A stretch of DNA of 64,000 bases from Streptomyces sp. NBC_00193. Lineage in GTDB: Bacteria > Actinomycetota > Actinomycetes > Streptomycetales > Streptomycetaceae. Positions 17,417 through 26,381 of the stretch are shown one piece after another. Both the position numbers and the translations under genes were made by a program. Numbering within the stretch: the first letter of the stretch is position 1; each line of letters starts with the position of its first letter. The stretch is from positions 2,418,001 to 2,482,000 of the forward strand of contig NZ_JAPEMM010000001.1 in assembly GCF_026342735.1 (NCBI RefSeq), in the 5' to 3' direction. The notes beneath the pieces are model-generated. The model searched no databases, was not told the origin of the DNA, and worked only from the letters and a program-made list of their open reading frames with translations.

Positions 17417-18769
17417 TCAGGCCGAAACGTGACGGTCGGCGACGGTCAGCGCGTCGTCCAGCAGGGCCAGGCCCTCCTTGGCGTCCGCTTCCGTGATGTT
17501 GCACGGGGGGACGACGTGGGTCCGGTTCATATTGACGAACGGCCACAGCCCGGACGCCTTGCAGGCCGCGGCGAACTCGGCCATCGGCGCGTTGTCGGCG
17601 CCCGCGGCGTTGTAGGGAACGAGCGGCTCGCGCGTCTCCTTGTCCCGTACGAGTTCCAGGGCCCAGAAGGTGCCCAGACCGCGCACCTCCCCGACCGAGG
17701 GGTGGCGCTCCGCGAGCTCGGCGAGGGCCGGGCCGATCACGTTCTCGCCGAGGTGGGCGGAGTGCTCGACGATGCCCTCCTCCTCCATCGCGTTCATCGT
17801 CGCGACGGCGGCGGCGCAGGCGAGGGGGTGCCCGGAGTAGGTCAGGCCGCCCGGGTAGGGGCGCGTGGCGAAGGTCTCGGCGATCGCGCCGGAGATCGCG
17901 ACGCCGCCGAGCGGGACGTAGCCGCTGTTGACGCCCTTGGCGAAGGTGATCAGGTCGGGGGTGACGTCGAAGTGCTCGGCGGCGAACCACTTGCCGGTCC
18001 GGCCGAATCCCGACATGACCTCGTCCAGGATGAAGACGATGCCGTAGCGGTCGCAGAGCTCGCGCACGCCGGCCAGGTAGCCGGGGGGCGGGGTCATGAT
18101 CCCGGCCGTGCCGGGGACCGACTCCAGGATGATCGCGGCGATCGTCGCCGGGCCCTCGAAGGCGATGGTGTCGGCGAGGTGGGTGAGGGCGCGCGCGCAC
18201 TCCTCGGCCTCGGTGGTCGCGTGGAAGGGCGAGCGGTAGAGGAACGGTCCCCAGAAGTGCACGACGCCGGCGGCGGCCGTGTCGGAGGGCCAGCGGCGCG
18301 GGTCGCCGGTCAGGTTGATCGCGGCGGCGGTGGCGCCGTGGTACGAGCGGTAGGTGGACATCACCTTCTGCCGGCCGGTGTGGAGCCGGGCCATGCGGAC
18401 GGCGTTCTCCACGGCCTCGGCACCGCCGTTGGTGAAGAAGATCTTGTCGAGGTCGCCGGGGGTCCGCTGCGCGATGAGGCGTGCGGCCTCGGAGCGGACG
18501 TCCACGGCGAAACCGGGGGCCAGGGTGCAGAGCCTGGCCGCCTGCTCCTGAATGGCGGCGACGACCTTGGGGTGCTGGTGACCGATGTTGGTGTTGACCA
18601 GCTGGGAGGCGAAGTCGAGGTAGCGCTTGCCGTCGTAGTCCCAGAAGTGCGACCCCTCGGCTTTGGCCACGGCGAGCGGGTCGATCAGGGCCTGGGCGGA
18701 CCAGGAGTGGAAGACGTGGGCGCGGTCGGCGGCCTTGACGGAGGCGCCCGAGGTGACGTGAGGGGTCAT
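17417..18769 (-). CDS. class III PLP aminotransferase
   Basis: A 450-residue omega-aminotransferase-like enzyme. It has the class III landmarks WDYDGKRYLDFASQLVNTNIGHQHPKVV, the PLP phosphate-binding FFTNGGAEAVENAVRMAR, the acid FILDEVMSGFGRTGKW and the PLP lysine in LITFAKGVNSGYVPLGG. It would transfer an amino group from an omega-amino acid or amine to a keto acid; the substrate is not predictable. ATG 18769 begins MTPHVTSGASVKAADRAHVFHSWS; the frame runs further upstream but those residues look like spacer. It is divergent from the PfpI gene and the operator lies about 100 bases upstream. Confidence 0.88.
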   Translation of the reverse strand: MTPHVTSGASVKAADRAHVFHSWSAQALIDPLAVAKAEGSHFWDYDGKRYLDFASQLVNTNIGHQHPKVVAAIQEQAARLCTLAPGFAVDVRSEAARLIAQRTPGDLDKIFFTNGGAEAVENAVRMARLHTGRQKVMSTYRSYHGATAAAINLTGDPRRWPSDTAAAGVVHFWGPFLYRSPFHATTEAEECARALTHLADTIAFEGPATIAAIILESVPGTAGIMTPPPGYLAGVRELCDRYGIVFILDEVMSGFGRTGKWFAAEHFDVTPDLITFAKGVNSGYVPLGGVAISGAIAETFATRPYPGGLTYSGHPLACAAAVATMNAMEEEGIVEHSAHLGENVIGPALAELAERHPSVGEVRGLGTFWALELVRDKETREPLVPYNAAGADNAPMAEFAAACKASGLWPFVNMNRTHVVPPCNITEADAKEGLALLDDALTVADRHVSA

Positions 18770-18862
18770 GGCCGCAACCGTAGAAGTGTGCAGGTGGGGA
18801 GGGATATCGGCGGTCTGTATGCGGGTGGGGGGCGGGTCTCGGCAGTCTGTCTGGGGAATGAT

Positions 18863-18897
18863 TGACAGTATGCTGTCACGATGGCAGCATACTGTCA
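18863..18897. promoter_or_regulatory. perfect inverted repeat, candidate MarR operator
   Basis: TGACAGTATGCTG (18863-18875) and its exact reverse complement CAGCATACTGTCA (18885-18897) are separated by nine bases. Each arm contains an imperfect ACAG-TATG-CTGT dyad, so two MarR dimers could bind. The site is about 40 bases upstream of the PfpI-MarR operon and 100 bases upstream of the divergent aminotransferase gene. Autoregulation by the MarR protein is the simplest inference. Confidence 0.7.
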
Positions 18898-18936
18898 TAG
18901 AAGGCAGCGGCGACGGCGACATCGGAGGCGAGCACG

Positions 18937-19677
18937 ATGAGCGAGACGAAGACGCAGGCGAAGACGCGGGCAGCGGTGCAGGGCCGGGCGGAGAGCGGGA
19001 CGGAGACCGGGGCGCAGGCGCAGTCCGCGGGCGCCGCGGTGCGCACGGTCCACGTGGCGGTCTACGACACCTACGCCGACTGGGAGACGGGCCACACCAC
19101 CGCGCACCTGACCCAGCACGGCTACGAGGTCCGCACGGTCGGCGTCGCCGCCGGCCGGCCCGTCACCACGATGGGCGGCCTCCGCATCCAGCCCGACCTG
19201 GCCCTGGACGACCTGCGCCCCGAGGAATCCGCGCTCCTCATCCTGACCGGCGCCGGGCTGTGGGACGCGGGCGACGAGCTGGCGCCCTTCGCGGCGAAGG
19301 CCGAGGAGTTCCTCGCGGCGGGCATCCCGGTCGCGGCGATCTGCGGAGCCACGGCCGGCCTGGCCCGCGCCGGAGTCCTGGACGGACGTACGCACACCAG
19401 CGCGGCCCCCTTCTACCTCGGCGGCCAGCCGGGCTACGCGGGCGCGGAGCGCTACGTCGAGGCCGACGCGGTCACCGACGGGGACCTGATCACGGCCGGC
19501 CCCACGGAGCCGGTGGCCTTCGCGCGCGAGGTCTTCTCCCGCCTCGGGGTGTACGAGCCGCACGTGCTCGACGCCTGGTACCGCCTGTTCCACGACTCCG
19601 ACGAGAGCGCCTACCCGGTGCTGATGGCGGCGGCACAGCCCGAGACGGGGCAGGAGCGGGAGCCGAGCGATGCCTGA
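18937..19677 (+). CDS. DJ-1/PfpI family protein
   Basis: A 246-residue DJ-1/PfpI superfamily protein. The likely nucleophile is Cys136 in VAAICGATAGLARAG at the nucleophile elbow, after the strand LLILTGAGLWDAG. The first ~35 residues are Ala/Gly/Thr-rich and extra to the fold. Members act as glutamine amidotransferase-like hydrolases, proteases, chaperones or glyoxalases. ATG 18937 has GGAGGCGAG about ten bases upstream. The stop overlaps the marR start by eight bases, so the two genes form one operon behind the inverted-repeat operator. Confidence 0.85.
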   Translation: MSETKTQAKTRAAVQGRAESGTETGAQAQSAGAAVRTVHVAVYDTYADWETGHTTAHLTQHGYEVRTVGVAAGRPVTTMGGLRIQPDLALDDLRPEESALLILTGAGLWDAGDELAPFAAKAEEFLAAGIPVAAICGATAGLARAGVLDGRTHTSAAPFYLGGQPGYAGAERYVEADAVTDGDLITAGPTEPVAFAREVFSRLGVYEPHVLDAWYRLFHDSDESAYPVLMAAAQPETGQEREPSDA

Positions 19678-20299
19678 CCAGCCCGCGCCGCGGCCCGCAC
19701 CGCGGCCCACGGGGCAGATCACCGGGCGGGCCGGTGGGCAGCCCTCCGCGACGGACCCGGCGCCGTCCGGAGCCGCCGCCTCCGCGCCCTCGGCGCCCTC
19801 GCGCGCCAAGGGTCCGCGGGAGGACTCCCTCCGCGCCCGGCAGGACCTCCTGAGCCGCACGGCCCTCGGGGTGTTCCGGCTCAACGGCCAGTTCCTCTCC
19901 GTATCGGAGGAGCTGGCCCGCCCGGCGGGGCTGACCGCAGCCTGGTGGCAGGTGATCGGAGCCGTACTCCGCGAGCCGCTGCCCGTCGCCGCCATCGCCC
20001 GGGCCATGGGCATCACCCGTCAGAGCGTGCAGCGCATCGCCGACCTGCTGGCCGCCAAGGGCCTCGCCGAGTACGTCCCGAACCCGGCCCACCGCCGGGC
20101 GAAGCTGCTGCGCCCCACGGAGGCGGGCCGCGCCGCCGTCGCCAGGATCGGCCCGGGCCACGCGGCCCTGGCCACCCGGCTCGCGGAGGCCCTCGGCGAG
20201 GACGGCTTCGCCGAAACGGTCCGCGTCCTGGAACGCCTGTCGGCCGCCCTGGACACCCTGCCGCCCTCACCCGACGCCCCACCCGACGTCCCGGCCTAG
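19670..20299 (+). CDS. MarR family transcriptional regulator
   Basis: A 209-residue regulator with a Pro/Ala-rich extension of ~50 residues before the domain. The winged helix is visible: AAWWQVIGAVLREPLPVAAIARAMGITRQSVQRIADLLAAKGLAEYVPNPAHRRAKLLRPTEAGRAAVARI, including the wing Arg/Lys residues. It overlaps the PfpI gene by eight bases and probably represses this operon and perhaps the divergent aminotransferase through the operator at 18863-18897. The ligand is unknown. Confidence 0.88.
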   Translation: MPDQPAPRPAPRPTGQITGRAGGQPSATDPAPSGAAASAPSAPSRAKGPREDSLRARQDLLSRTALGVFRLNGQFLSVSEELARPAGLTAAWWQVIGAVLREPLPVAAIARAMGITRQSVQRIADLLAAKGLAEYVPNPAHRRAKLLRPTEAGRAAVARIGPGHAALATRLAEALGEDGFAETVRVLERLSAALDTLPPSPDAPPDVPA

Positions 20300-20490
20300 G
20301 CCGGTCCCGCCGGGAGCAGCCAACACGCCCCGCCCGTACGCCTGGTGGAACCTCCGTGTCGGCTGTGTCCCGGCCCCCGGCAGCCCCGCCCCGGCGGCCG
20401 ACCTGCGGCAACCCCACCCCCGCAACCCGCAGCGCGCCCGGCCGCACTATTGTCGGGCTCCGGCGAGTCCCAGGGGGAGGACCACCTGTC

Positions 20491-22254
20491 ATGGAACAAC
20501 TGCACCCGCGCGACGCAGAGCACATCGGCCCGTACCGCCTGCTCGCCCGCCTCGGGACCGGCGGCATGGGCCAGGTCTACCTCGGCCGCGCCGAGCACTC
20601 CGACCCCGGCACGAGCAGTGCCACGGGCACCGGCGGCGGAGCCGCAACCGGAACCGGAACCGGCGCCCCCACCGGCACCCGGACCCGTACGGGCACCCGC
20701 ACCGCCGCCGTGAAGCTGATCCACCCCCACCTCGCCGCCCACCCCGATTTCCGCACCCGTTTCCGCCGCGAGGCCGACGCCGCCCGCCTCGTCGGCGGGG
20801 ACTGGACCGTCGCCGTCCTCGACGCCGACCCCGACGCGGAGATCCCCTGGCTGGCCACCGCCTACATCGCCGGGCCGAGCCTGCGCCAGGCCGTCGGCGG
20901 CGACTTCGGCCCGCTGCCGGCCGCCTCCGTACGGATCCTGGGCGAGGGGCTCTCGTACGCCCTCCAGGACATCCACCGTGCCGGTCTCGTCCACCGGGAC
21001 CTGAAGCCCGGCAACATCCTGCTCACCGCCGACGGCCCCCGCGTCATCGACTTCGGCATCGCCCGGGCCCTGGGCGCCACCACCGACCCCGCCCTCACGC
21101 AGACCGGCGAACTCCTCGGCTCCCCCGGCTTCCTGGCCCCCGAGCAGATCAACGGCACTCCCGTGACCCCGGCCTGCGACGTGTTCGGCCTCGGCGCGGT
21201 ACTCGCCTACGCCGCCACCGGCCGGCTGCCCTTCGGGGACCCGGACCAGCCCGGAGGCATCGCCGCGCTCCTGATGCGCGTCACGGAAGCGGAACCCGAC
21301 CTGGCGGGCGTACCGGCCGAACTGCGCGACGTCGTACGCGATTGCCTGCACAAGGACCCGGCCGCCCGGCCCACCCCCGCCGAGCTCCTCGAACGGCTCG
21401 CCGCGCACCGGGAGGACGCCCCGGAGCCCTGGCTGCCCGCGCCCCTCGTCGCGCGGCTCGGGCAGCACGCCATAGCCCTGCTGGACCGCGTGGACGCGGG
21501 CCCGGACCGGCCCGAGCCGGCGACCGTGCCCGCCCAGCGCACGGCGGAGCAGCCGGTCTCGACCCCGCCTGCGCCTGGGCCTGCGCCTGCGCCCACGCTC
21601 ACCGCCTTGCCCGGGGCGGACGACGGGTCCGGCTCCCTCTCCGGACCCGGCTCGGGCCACGGCCCCGCCGCCGGACCCTGGTCCGATTCCCGGCGCGGCT
21701 CCCGCTCCCGGTCCGTCTCCACGGCCCTGCTCGTCGCCGTCGCCGTGGTCGTCGCCGTGGCGGCGGGCGGCAGTGTGTACACCGTCATGAGCGGAGCCGG
21801 CGACGGTGCGCCCCGCGCCGGATCCGGCGCCTCCCCGTCCGGCTCCTCCGGTGCCTCCTCCGGCGGGCAGGCCACCGGGGACGCGACGGCGTCCGGCGCT
21901 GTCGCCACTCCCTCCCCTTCCGTCCCTCCCGCCACGCTCCCCGAGGCCTACGCCGGCACCTGGCGCACCGTCTACGGCGGGCAGAGCTGGCAGCTCACCC
22001 TGACCCCCGGCACGACCGGCGCCAACGTCATGTCCCTGACCCTCCAGGCCCCCGGACTCAGCTGCGCCTGGACCGCGCCGCTGCGCTCCGCCACCGCCGA
22101 CAGCGTCGGGCTCGACCCCTCCACGGTGATCTCCGGTACGCCGCCCTCGTGTTCGCCGGGCGGCCGGAGCACGCTGCGGCTGCTCTCCAACGGGACCCTG
22201 GTGCGGGAGCTCGACGGCAGCACCGCAGCTCCGCTCACGTACCGACGTCGCTGA
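20491..22254 (+). CDS. membrane-anchored serine/threonine protein kinase
   Basis: A 587-residue Hanks-type kinase. The glycine loop is LGTGGMGQVYLG, the ATP lysine is Lys75 in AAVKLI, the catalytic loop is HRDLKPGNILL, the metal loop DFGIAR and the P+1 region GSPGFLAPEQ. About 35 Gly/Thr/Arg-rich residues are inserted between the glycine loop and Lys75. A Pro-rich linker leads to one transmembrane helix (TALLVAVAVVVAVAAGG, ~residues 410-430) and an extracytoplasmic domain with two cysteines. It has no PASTA repeats. ATG 20491 follows GGGGGAGG with good spacing. The gene is monocistronic and ends at a hairpin. Confidence 0.92.
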   Translation: MEQLHPRDAEHIGPYRLLARLGTGGMGQVYLGRAEHSDPGTSSATGTGGGAATGTGTGAPTGTRTRTGTRTAAVKLIHPHLAAHPDFRTRFRREADAARLVGGDWTVAVLDADPDAEIPWLATAYIAGPSLRQAVGGDFGPLPAASVRILGEGLSYALQDIHRAGLVHRDLKPGNILLTADGPRVIDFGIARALGATTDPALTQTGELLGSPGFLAPEQINGTPVTPACDVFGLGAVLAYAATGRLPFGDPDQPGGIAALLMRVTEAEPDLAGVPAELRDVVRDCLHKDPAARPTPAELLERLAAHREDAPEPWLPAPLVARLGQHAIALLDRVDAGPDRPEPATVPAQRTAEQPVSTPPAPGPAPAPTLTALPGADDGSGSLSGPGSGHGPAAGPWSDSRRGSRSRSVSTALLVAVAVVVAVAAGGSVYTVMSGAGDGAPRAGSGASPSGSSGASSGGQATGDATASGAVATPSPSVPPATLPEAYAGTWRTVYGGQSWQLTLTPGTTGANVMSLTLQAPGLSCAWTAPLRSATADSVGLDPSTVISGTPPSCSPGGRSTLRLLSNGTLVRELDGSTAAPLTYRRR

Positions 22255-22266
22255 TTATTTCGAAGT

Positions 22267-22293
22267 CAACAAGCCTGCAGGCACAGCTTGTTG
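22267..22293. terminator. hairpin after the protein kinase gene
   Basis: CAACAAGC and GCTTGTTG make a perfect eight-pair stem with an 11-base loop, starting 12 bases after the kinase stop codon. Confidence 0.6.
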
Positions 22294-22629
22294 CCATCAC
22301 AGGTGCCCCCGCACACTGCGGCACATCGAGCCGTTGAAGGTAGTGGCACGACTGTGGGAGCGGATCGAGGCAGATCGCCGGGGCGCGGGAGTACTGGACC
22401 AGCCCGGGCCAGGACCCGGCCCCGCGCTGGCACGCCGGGCAGGGGCAGGGGGCAGGGGCGGCGGGGGTCAACTCGCCCGGCCTGAACCCTGAGTAGCCCC
22501 TGTCATACCTGAGAGCTACCTGGGAAGTGGGCTCTCCAGTGGGACGCCGACGAGGGCTCCCGATTCCTAACTTCGTGACCAGAGAACAACGCAGCACCGC
22601 CCCTCTGGCACGAACGAAGGAACGGACCC
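22294..22629. other. intergenic region before the DUF1023 hydrolase
   Basis: This ~335-base stretch has no convincing coding frame. An antisense frame rich in cysteine crosses it but runs into the kinase gene and has no ribosome site. GAGAGC (22511-22516) and GCTCTC (22531-22536) could pair in the leader of the downstream gene. GAAGGA about eight bases before ATG 22630 is its Shine-Dalgarno. I see no other signal. Confidence 0.5.
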
Positions 22630-23664
22630 ATGAGCCGCCGACCCACCGCACGTCCCGACGGCCGCCGCAGCGGCCGTCTGCGCCGCACGCTGCTGGCCGG
22701 GCTCGTCGCCGCGGCCGTGGTCATGCCCGTTTCCGCCGCCGCCTCGCCGAACGTCCCCGCGCCGGCTCCGGCCGTCCTCGGCGAGGGCGCCGCCCTCCCC
22801 GACCGGTTCGCCGCCAACCTCGCCAACCTCTCCGAAGCGGCCCGTACGGCCGAGAAGGCCGGCCGCACCGGCCGCGCTGCGAAGCTCCGGGCCATGGAGG
22901 CGGGCGGCGGTGCCCGGTTCCTCGTCTTCGACGGGCGCGGCAAGGGCCGGGCGATAGAGGTGTTCGGCGATCTGGAGAGCGCCGACCGGGTCGCGGTCCT
23001 GGTCCCCGGGTCGGACACGACGCTGGACACGTATCAGAGGTTCCGCGCCGGAGCCGTCGCCCTCGACCAGCGCCTCCGGGCCGAGCACCCCCGCTCCGCC
23101 GTGGTCGCCTGGCTCGGGTACGACACCCCGGGCACGGTCAGCCCGGCCGTCCTGACCACGGGCCGCGCCGACGAGGCCGCCGCCGACCTCGGCCCCTTCC
23201 TGCCCCGGTTGGCCCGAATGGCCGCCCCGCAGGCCCGCCTCTCGCTGCTCTGCCACTCCTACGGGTCCGTCGTCTGCGCCCGTACCGCGACCGGCTCCGA
23301 GGTCACCGACATGGCGCTGTTCGGCAGTCCGGGCACGGGGGCCGGTTCCGCCGCGCAGCTGCCGACCCGGGCCCGGGTCTGGGCCGGCCGGGGCGGCGCC
23401 GACTGGATCTCCGGTGTCCCGCACGTCAGCGGCGGCGGGATCGGATTCGGCACCGATCCCGTGGACCCCGCCTTCGGAGCCCTGCCCTTCGCGGCCGGCT
23501 CCGGCGGCCACAGCGACTACCTCAAGCCGGGCACCGAGTCGCTGAACAGCCTGGCCGGGATCGTGCTCGGCGCCTCCCCGGCGGCGCGGACCGGCTCGTC
23601 CCCCGCCGCACCCCTCGCCCTGTCCGCCCTCGCCGTCCCGGAGGTCTCCCATGCGCGTGCGTGA
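22630..23664 (+). CDS. secreted DUF1023 alpha/beta hydrolase
   Basis: A 344-residue protein with a signal peptide (basic RRSGRLRRTLLAGLVAAAVVMPVSAAASP). The hydrolase domain matches the DUF1023 family: VLVPGSDTTLDTYQRF, WLGYDTPG, the nucleophile elbow LLCHSYGSVVC and the late GGHSDYLKPGTESLNSL. It would act outside the cell as an esterase or lipase-like enzyme; the substrate is unknown. It overlaps the acyltransferase gene by 14 bases and leads a run of coupled genes to 27052, which suggests export-side lipid or glycan modification under two-component control. Confidence 0.85.
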   Translation: MSRRPTARPDGRRSGRLRRTLLAGLVAAAVVMPVSAAASPNVPAPAPAVLGEGAALPDRFAANLANLSEAARTAEKAGRTGRAAKLRAMEAGGGARFLVFDGRGKGRAIEVFGDLESADRVAVLVPGSDTTLDTYQRFRAGAVALDQRLRAEHPRSAVVAWLGYDTPGTVSPAVLTTGRADEAAADLGPFLPRLARMAAPQARLSLLCHSYGSVVCARTATGSEVTDMALFGSPGTGAGSAAQLPTRARVWAGRGGADWISGVPHVSGGGIGFGTDPVDPAFGALPFAAGSGGHSDYLKPGTESLNSLAGIVLGASPAARTGSSPAAPLALSALAVPEVSHARA

Positions 23665-24985
23665 ACCGCTTGCCCGCTGGTCCGCTCTCGCGGACCGCAT
23701 CGACGCCGGAACCCCCGCCCACCGGGACCGGGCCGTGGACGCGCTCCGTGCCTTCGCCATCCTCGGCGTGGTGCTGGGCCACTGGCTGGTCACCGCGCTC
23801 ACCAGTACCGACGGCGGCCTCAGCACCACCAGCCCGCTGGCCCACATGAGCGCACTGGCCCCGGTCTCCTGGGTGTTCCAGACCCTGGCGGTCTTCTTCC
23901 TGGTCGGCGGTCACGTCGCCGCCCAGGGGTACGAGTCGGCGCGCGGCCTCGGAGTCCCGTACGGGCAGTGGGTCGGGCAGCGGCTCGGCAGGCTGTTCCG
24001 GCCGGTGGCCGCCGTCCTGGTCCTCTGGAGCGTGGCGTCCGTCGGCATGCTGCTCGGCGGCGTCGGGACGGACACGGTCCGGACCCTGCTCAAGCTCGTC
24101 CTCTCCCCCCTGTGGTTCCTCCTCGTCTTCGCCGCGCTCACCGCCGCGACCCCGCTCGTCGCCCGGCTGAGCCCGCTGTGGCCCCTGGCCGTGGTGGCCT
24201 CGGTCGATGTCTGGCGCTTCGGGTTCGGTGGGCCCGCATGGATCGGCTGGGTCAATGTGGCCGCGGGCTGGCTGGTGCCCTACACCCTGGGCGCCGCCTG
24301 GTCCCGGGGCGCCTTCGCCCGGCGCACCCCGGCCGCCCTGCTGCTGGGCGGCGGGATCGCCGCCACGGCCGCACTGATCCTCTGGGGCGGGTACCCCGCC
24401 TCCATGGTCGGCGTTCCCGGAGCCGCGGTCTCGAACCTGAACCCGCCGACGCTGGCCGCGGTCGCGTTCGGCCTGGCCCAGTGCGGGCTGGCGCTGCTGC
24501 TGCGGGAACCGCTGGCCCGGGTGATGAGCCGGCCGCGGGCCTGGGCGAAGGTGGCACTGGTGAATCTGTCCGCCATGACGATCTTCCTGTGGCACCAGAC
24601 CGCGATGATGGCCGTCACCGCTGTGGGGCTGCTGTTCTCCACCGATCTGCCCGGCCTGCACACCGTGCCCGCCTCCGCGGAGTGGATAGCCGTCCGACTG
24701 CTCTGGCTTCCCGTGTTCGCGGCCGCGCTGGCGGTCTGCTGGGCCGCCTTCCACACCTACGAGCAGGCCGGCGGCCGCCCCCGGGGCCGGGCCCGGCGCG
24801 GATCCTCCAGGACGCCGGTCACCCCCTCCCGGATCGTCGCCTCCTCCGCCCTGACCCGGGGGAACGCCTCCCCCGTTGCCCGCACCGGCTCAACTCCGGT
24901 CGGTGAAGGCACAGTCGCCGGCGGCACGGTCGCCGAAGCAGTCACCGGCCCGGTGGCTCCCGCCAAGGAGACCCTCCGTGCCTAG
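23651..24985 (+). CDS. acyltransferase 3 family membrane protein
   Basis: A 444-residue polytopic protein of the acyltransferase-3 family. The first helix carries the family signature RAFAILGVVLGHWLVTAL, with the catalytic-type histidine, followed by about nine more transmembrane helices to residue ~380. The C-terminal ~65 residues are hydrophilic. These enzymes transfer acyl groups to envelope glycans or secondary metabolites. The gene overlaps both neighbours (14 and 8 bases) and is therefore co-translated with the DUF1023 hydrolase and the histidine kinase. Confidence 0.87.
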   Translation: MRVREPLARWSALADRIDAGTPAHRDRAVDALRAFAILGVVLGHWLVTALTSTDGGLSTTSPLAHMSALAPVSWVFQTLAVFFLVGGHVAAQGYESARGLGVPYGQWVGQRLGRLFRPVAAVLVLWSVASVGMLLGGVGTDTVRTLLKLVLSPLWFLLVFAALTAATPLVARLSPLWPLAVVASVDVWRFGFGGPAWIGWVNVAAGWLVPYTLGAAWSRGAFARRTPAALLLGGGIAATAALILWGGYPASMVGVPGAAVSNLNPPTLAAVAFGLAQCGLALLLREPLARVMSRPRAWAKVALVNLSAMTIFLWHQTAMMAVTAVGLLFSTDLPGLHTVPASAEWIAVRLLWLPVFAAALAVCWAAFHTYEQAGGRPRGRARRGSSRTPVTPSRIVASSALTRGNASPVARTGSTPVGEGTVAGGTVAEAVTGPVAPAKETLRA

Positions 24986-26381
24986 GCTGGACGATGTGAA
25001 CGAGCAGAGCGAGCCCACGACACCGGCCCCGGTCCGCGCACAGCCCGGCTCGGCGGCCGGTGGGGACACCGGCGGTCCGCACAGCGTGAGTTCGGCCGTG
25101 GTGCGCGGCGTGGTCCGGGATCTGCTCGACCTGAGGTCCGATCCGCTTCCGAGGTTGTCGCGACCGCGCTGGCTGGCCTGGCTCCCGCACGTGGTGCTCG
25201 TCTATCTGGCGGTGTACTTCTATTTCCTCACCGTGGAACAGCTCCACAATCACTACGAGATCACCGGCGGCTGGGTACCGTTGCTGTCGATCCTGGTCGG
25301 CCTGTCCCTCGTGGTCGCCGTGCGGCGGCCGATGGCCGGTTTCTGGCTCGGCCTCACCGCTGCCGGACTGATCGCCTGGACGGTCTACGGCAACGTCGGA
25401 CAAGGACAGAGCTGGCCCTGGCTGCCCGCCGGAATCTTCACCTTCGCCCCGGTCCTGTTGCTGGTGGCCCTGCGCGTGCGGCCCTGGGTGACCATCGGGG
25501 CGGTCTTCGTCTCGATCGCCTTCACCGGTCTGGCCGAGATCCTCTTCAAGCCCGAACACAGCGGGACCAGCCTCCCCGGGGCCGTCCTCCTCTTCGGCTT
25601 CACCGGCCTCCTCGGCTATGCCCTGCGCGCGACGCGACTGGCCCGCACCAAGCTGGTCGAGCAGGAGACCCTCACCGAGGAGGAGCGCGCCCGCCGCACC
25701 CTGCTGGAGGAGCGCAGCCGGATCGCCCGCGAGCTGCACGACGTCGTCGCGCACCACATGTCGGTGATCTCCATCCAGGCGCAGGTGGCCCCTTACCTCG
25801 TGGAGAACCCGTCGGAGGAGCTCAAGGAGAACCTCGCCGGGATCCGCGCGAATGCCGTGGAGGCACTGACGGAGCTGCGGCGCGTCCTGGGGGTGCTGCG
25901 GTCCGAGCACCCGGACGAGGAGGCGGAGCTGCACCATCCGCAGCCCACCCTGGCCGAGTTGGGCGGCCTCGTGGACAACGTGCGGGCGGCCGGGCTGGAG
26001 GTCACCACCGAGATCGCGGGCATCCGCCGGCCGCTGTCCCCGGGGGTGGAGCTCACGGCGTACCGGATCGTGCAGGAAGCGCTGAGCAACTGCCTGCGGC
26101 ACGCGCCCGGCTCCCGCGTGGAGGTCGGCATCGCCTACGGGCCCCGCGATGTGCACCTGTGCGTCGCCAACACGGCGCCCACCCGGCCGGCCCCGCCGAC
26201 CATGGGAGCGGGGCACGGGCTGCTGGGGATGCGCGAGCGAGCGGGCATGCTGGGAGGCGAGCTGGCTGCCGGCCACCGCCCCGACGGGGGGTACGAGGTG
26301 AGCGCCGTGCTCCCGATGGATCCCGCGCCCCCGGGCGGCGTGACCTCCGCCGGACCCGAGAGGAACGAGAAGGATTCATGA
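24978..26381 (+). CDS. sensor histidine kinase (NarL/DesK type)
   Basis: A 467-residue kinase. Residues ~68-215 have five or six transmembrane helices with only short loops. The HisKA_3 dimerisation domain has phospho-acceptor His254 in ARELHDVVAHHMSVISIQ. The ATPase part has the N box IVQEALSNCLRHAPGS and the GAGHGLLGMRERAGMLGG segment. GTG 24978 is chosen because AAGGAG lies seven bases upstream; GTG 24996 is an alternative. It overlaps the acyltransferase end by eight bases and the response regulator by ATGA. With no sizeable external domain it probably senses a membrane or lipid state. Confidence 0.9.
   Translation: MPRLDDVNEQSEPTTPAPVRAQPGSAAGGDTGGPHSVSSAVVRGVVRDLLDLRSDPLPRLSRPRWLAWLPHVVLVYLAVYFYFLTVEQLHNHYEITGGWVPLLSILVGLSLVVAVRRPMAGFWLGLTAAGLIAWTVYGNVGQGQSWPWLPAGIFTFAPVLLLVALRVRPWVTIGAVFVSIAFTGLAEILFKPEHSGTSLPGAVLLFGFTGLLGYALRATRLARTKLVEQETLTEEERARRTLLEERSRIARELHDVVAHHMSVISIQAQVAPYLVENPSEELKENLAGIRANAVEALTELRRVLGVLRSEHPDEEAELHHPQPTLAELGGLVDNVRAAGLEVTTEIAGIRRPLSPGVELTAYRIVQEALSNCLRHAPGSRVEVGIAYGPRDVHLCVANTAPTRPAPPTMGAGHGLLGMRERAGMLGGELAAGHRPDGGYEVSAVLPMDPAPPGGVTSAGPERNEKDS

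Noticed and set aside
22235..22651. Cysteine-containing minus-strand frame of 138 codons
   Set aside because: It overlaps the kinase gene end and the start of the DUF1023 gene, has no ribosome site and no recognisable domain.
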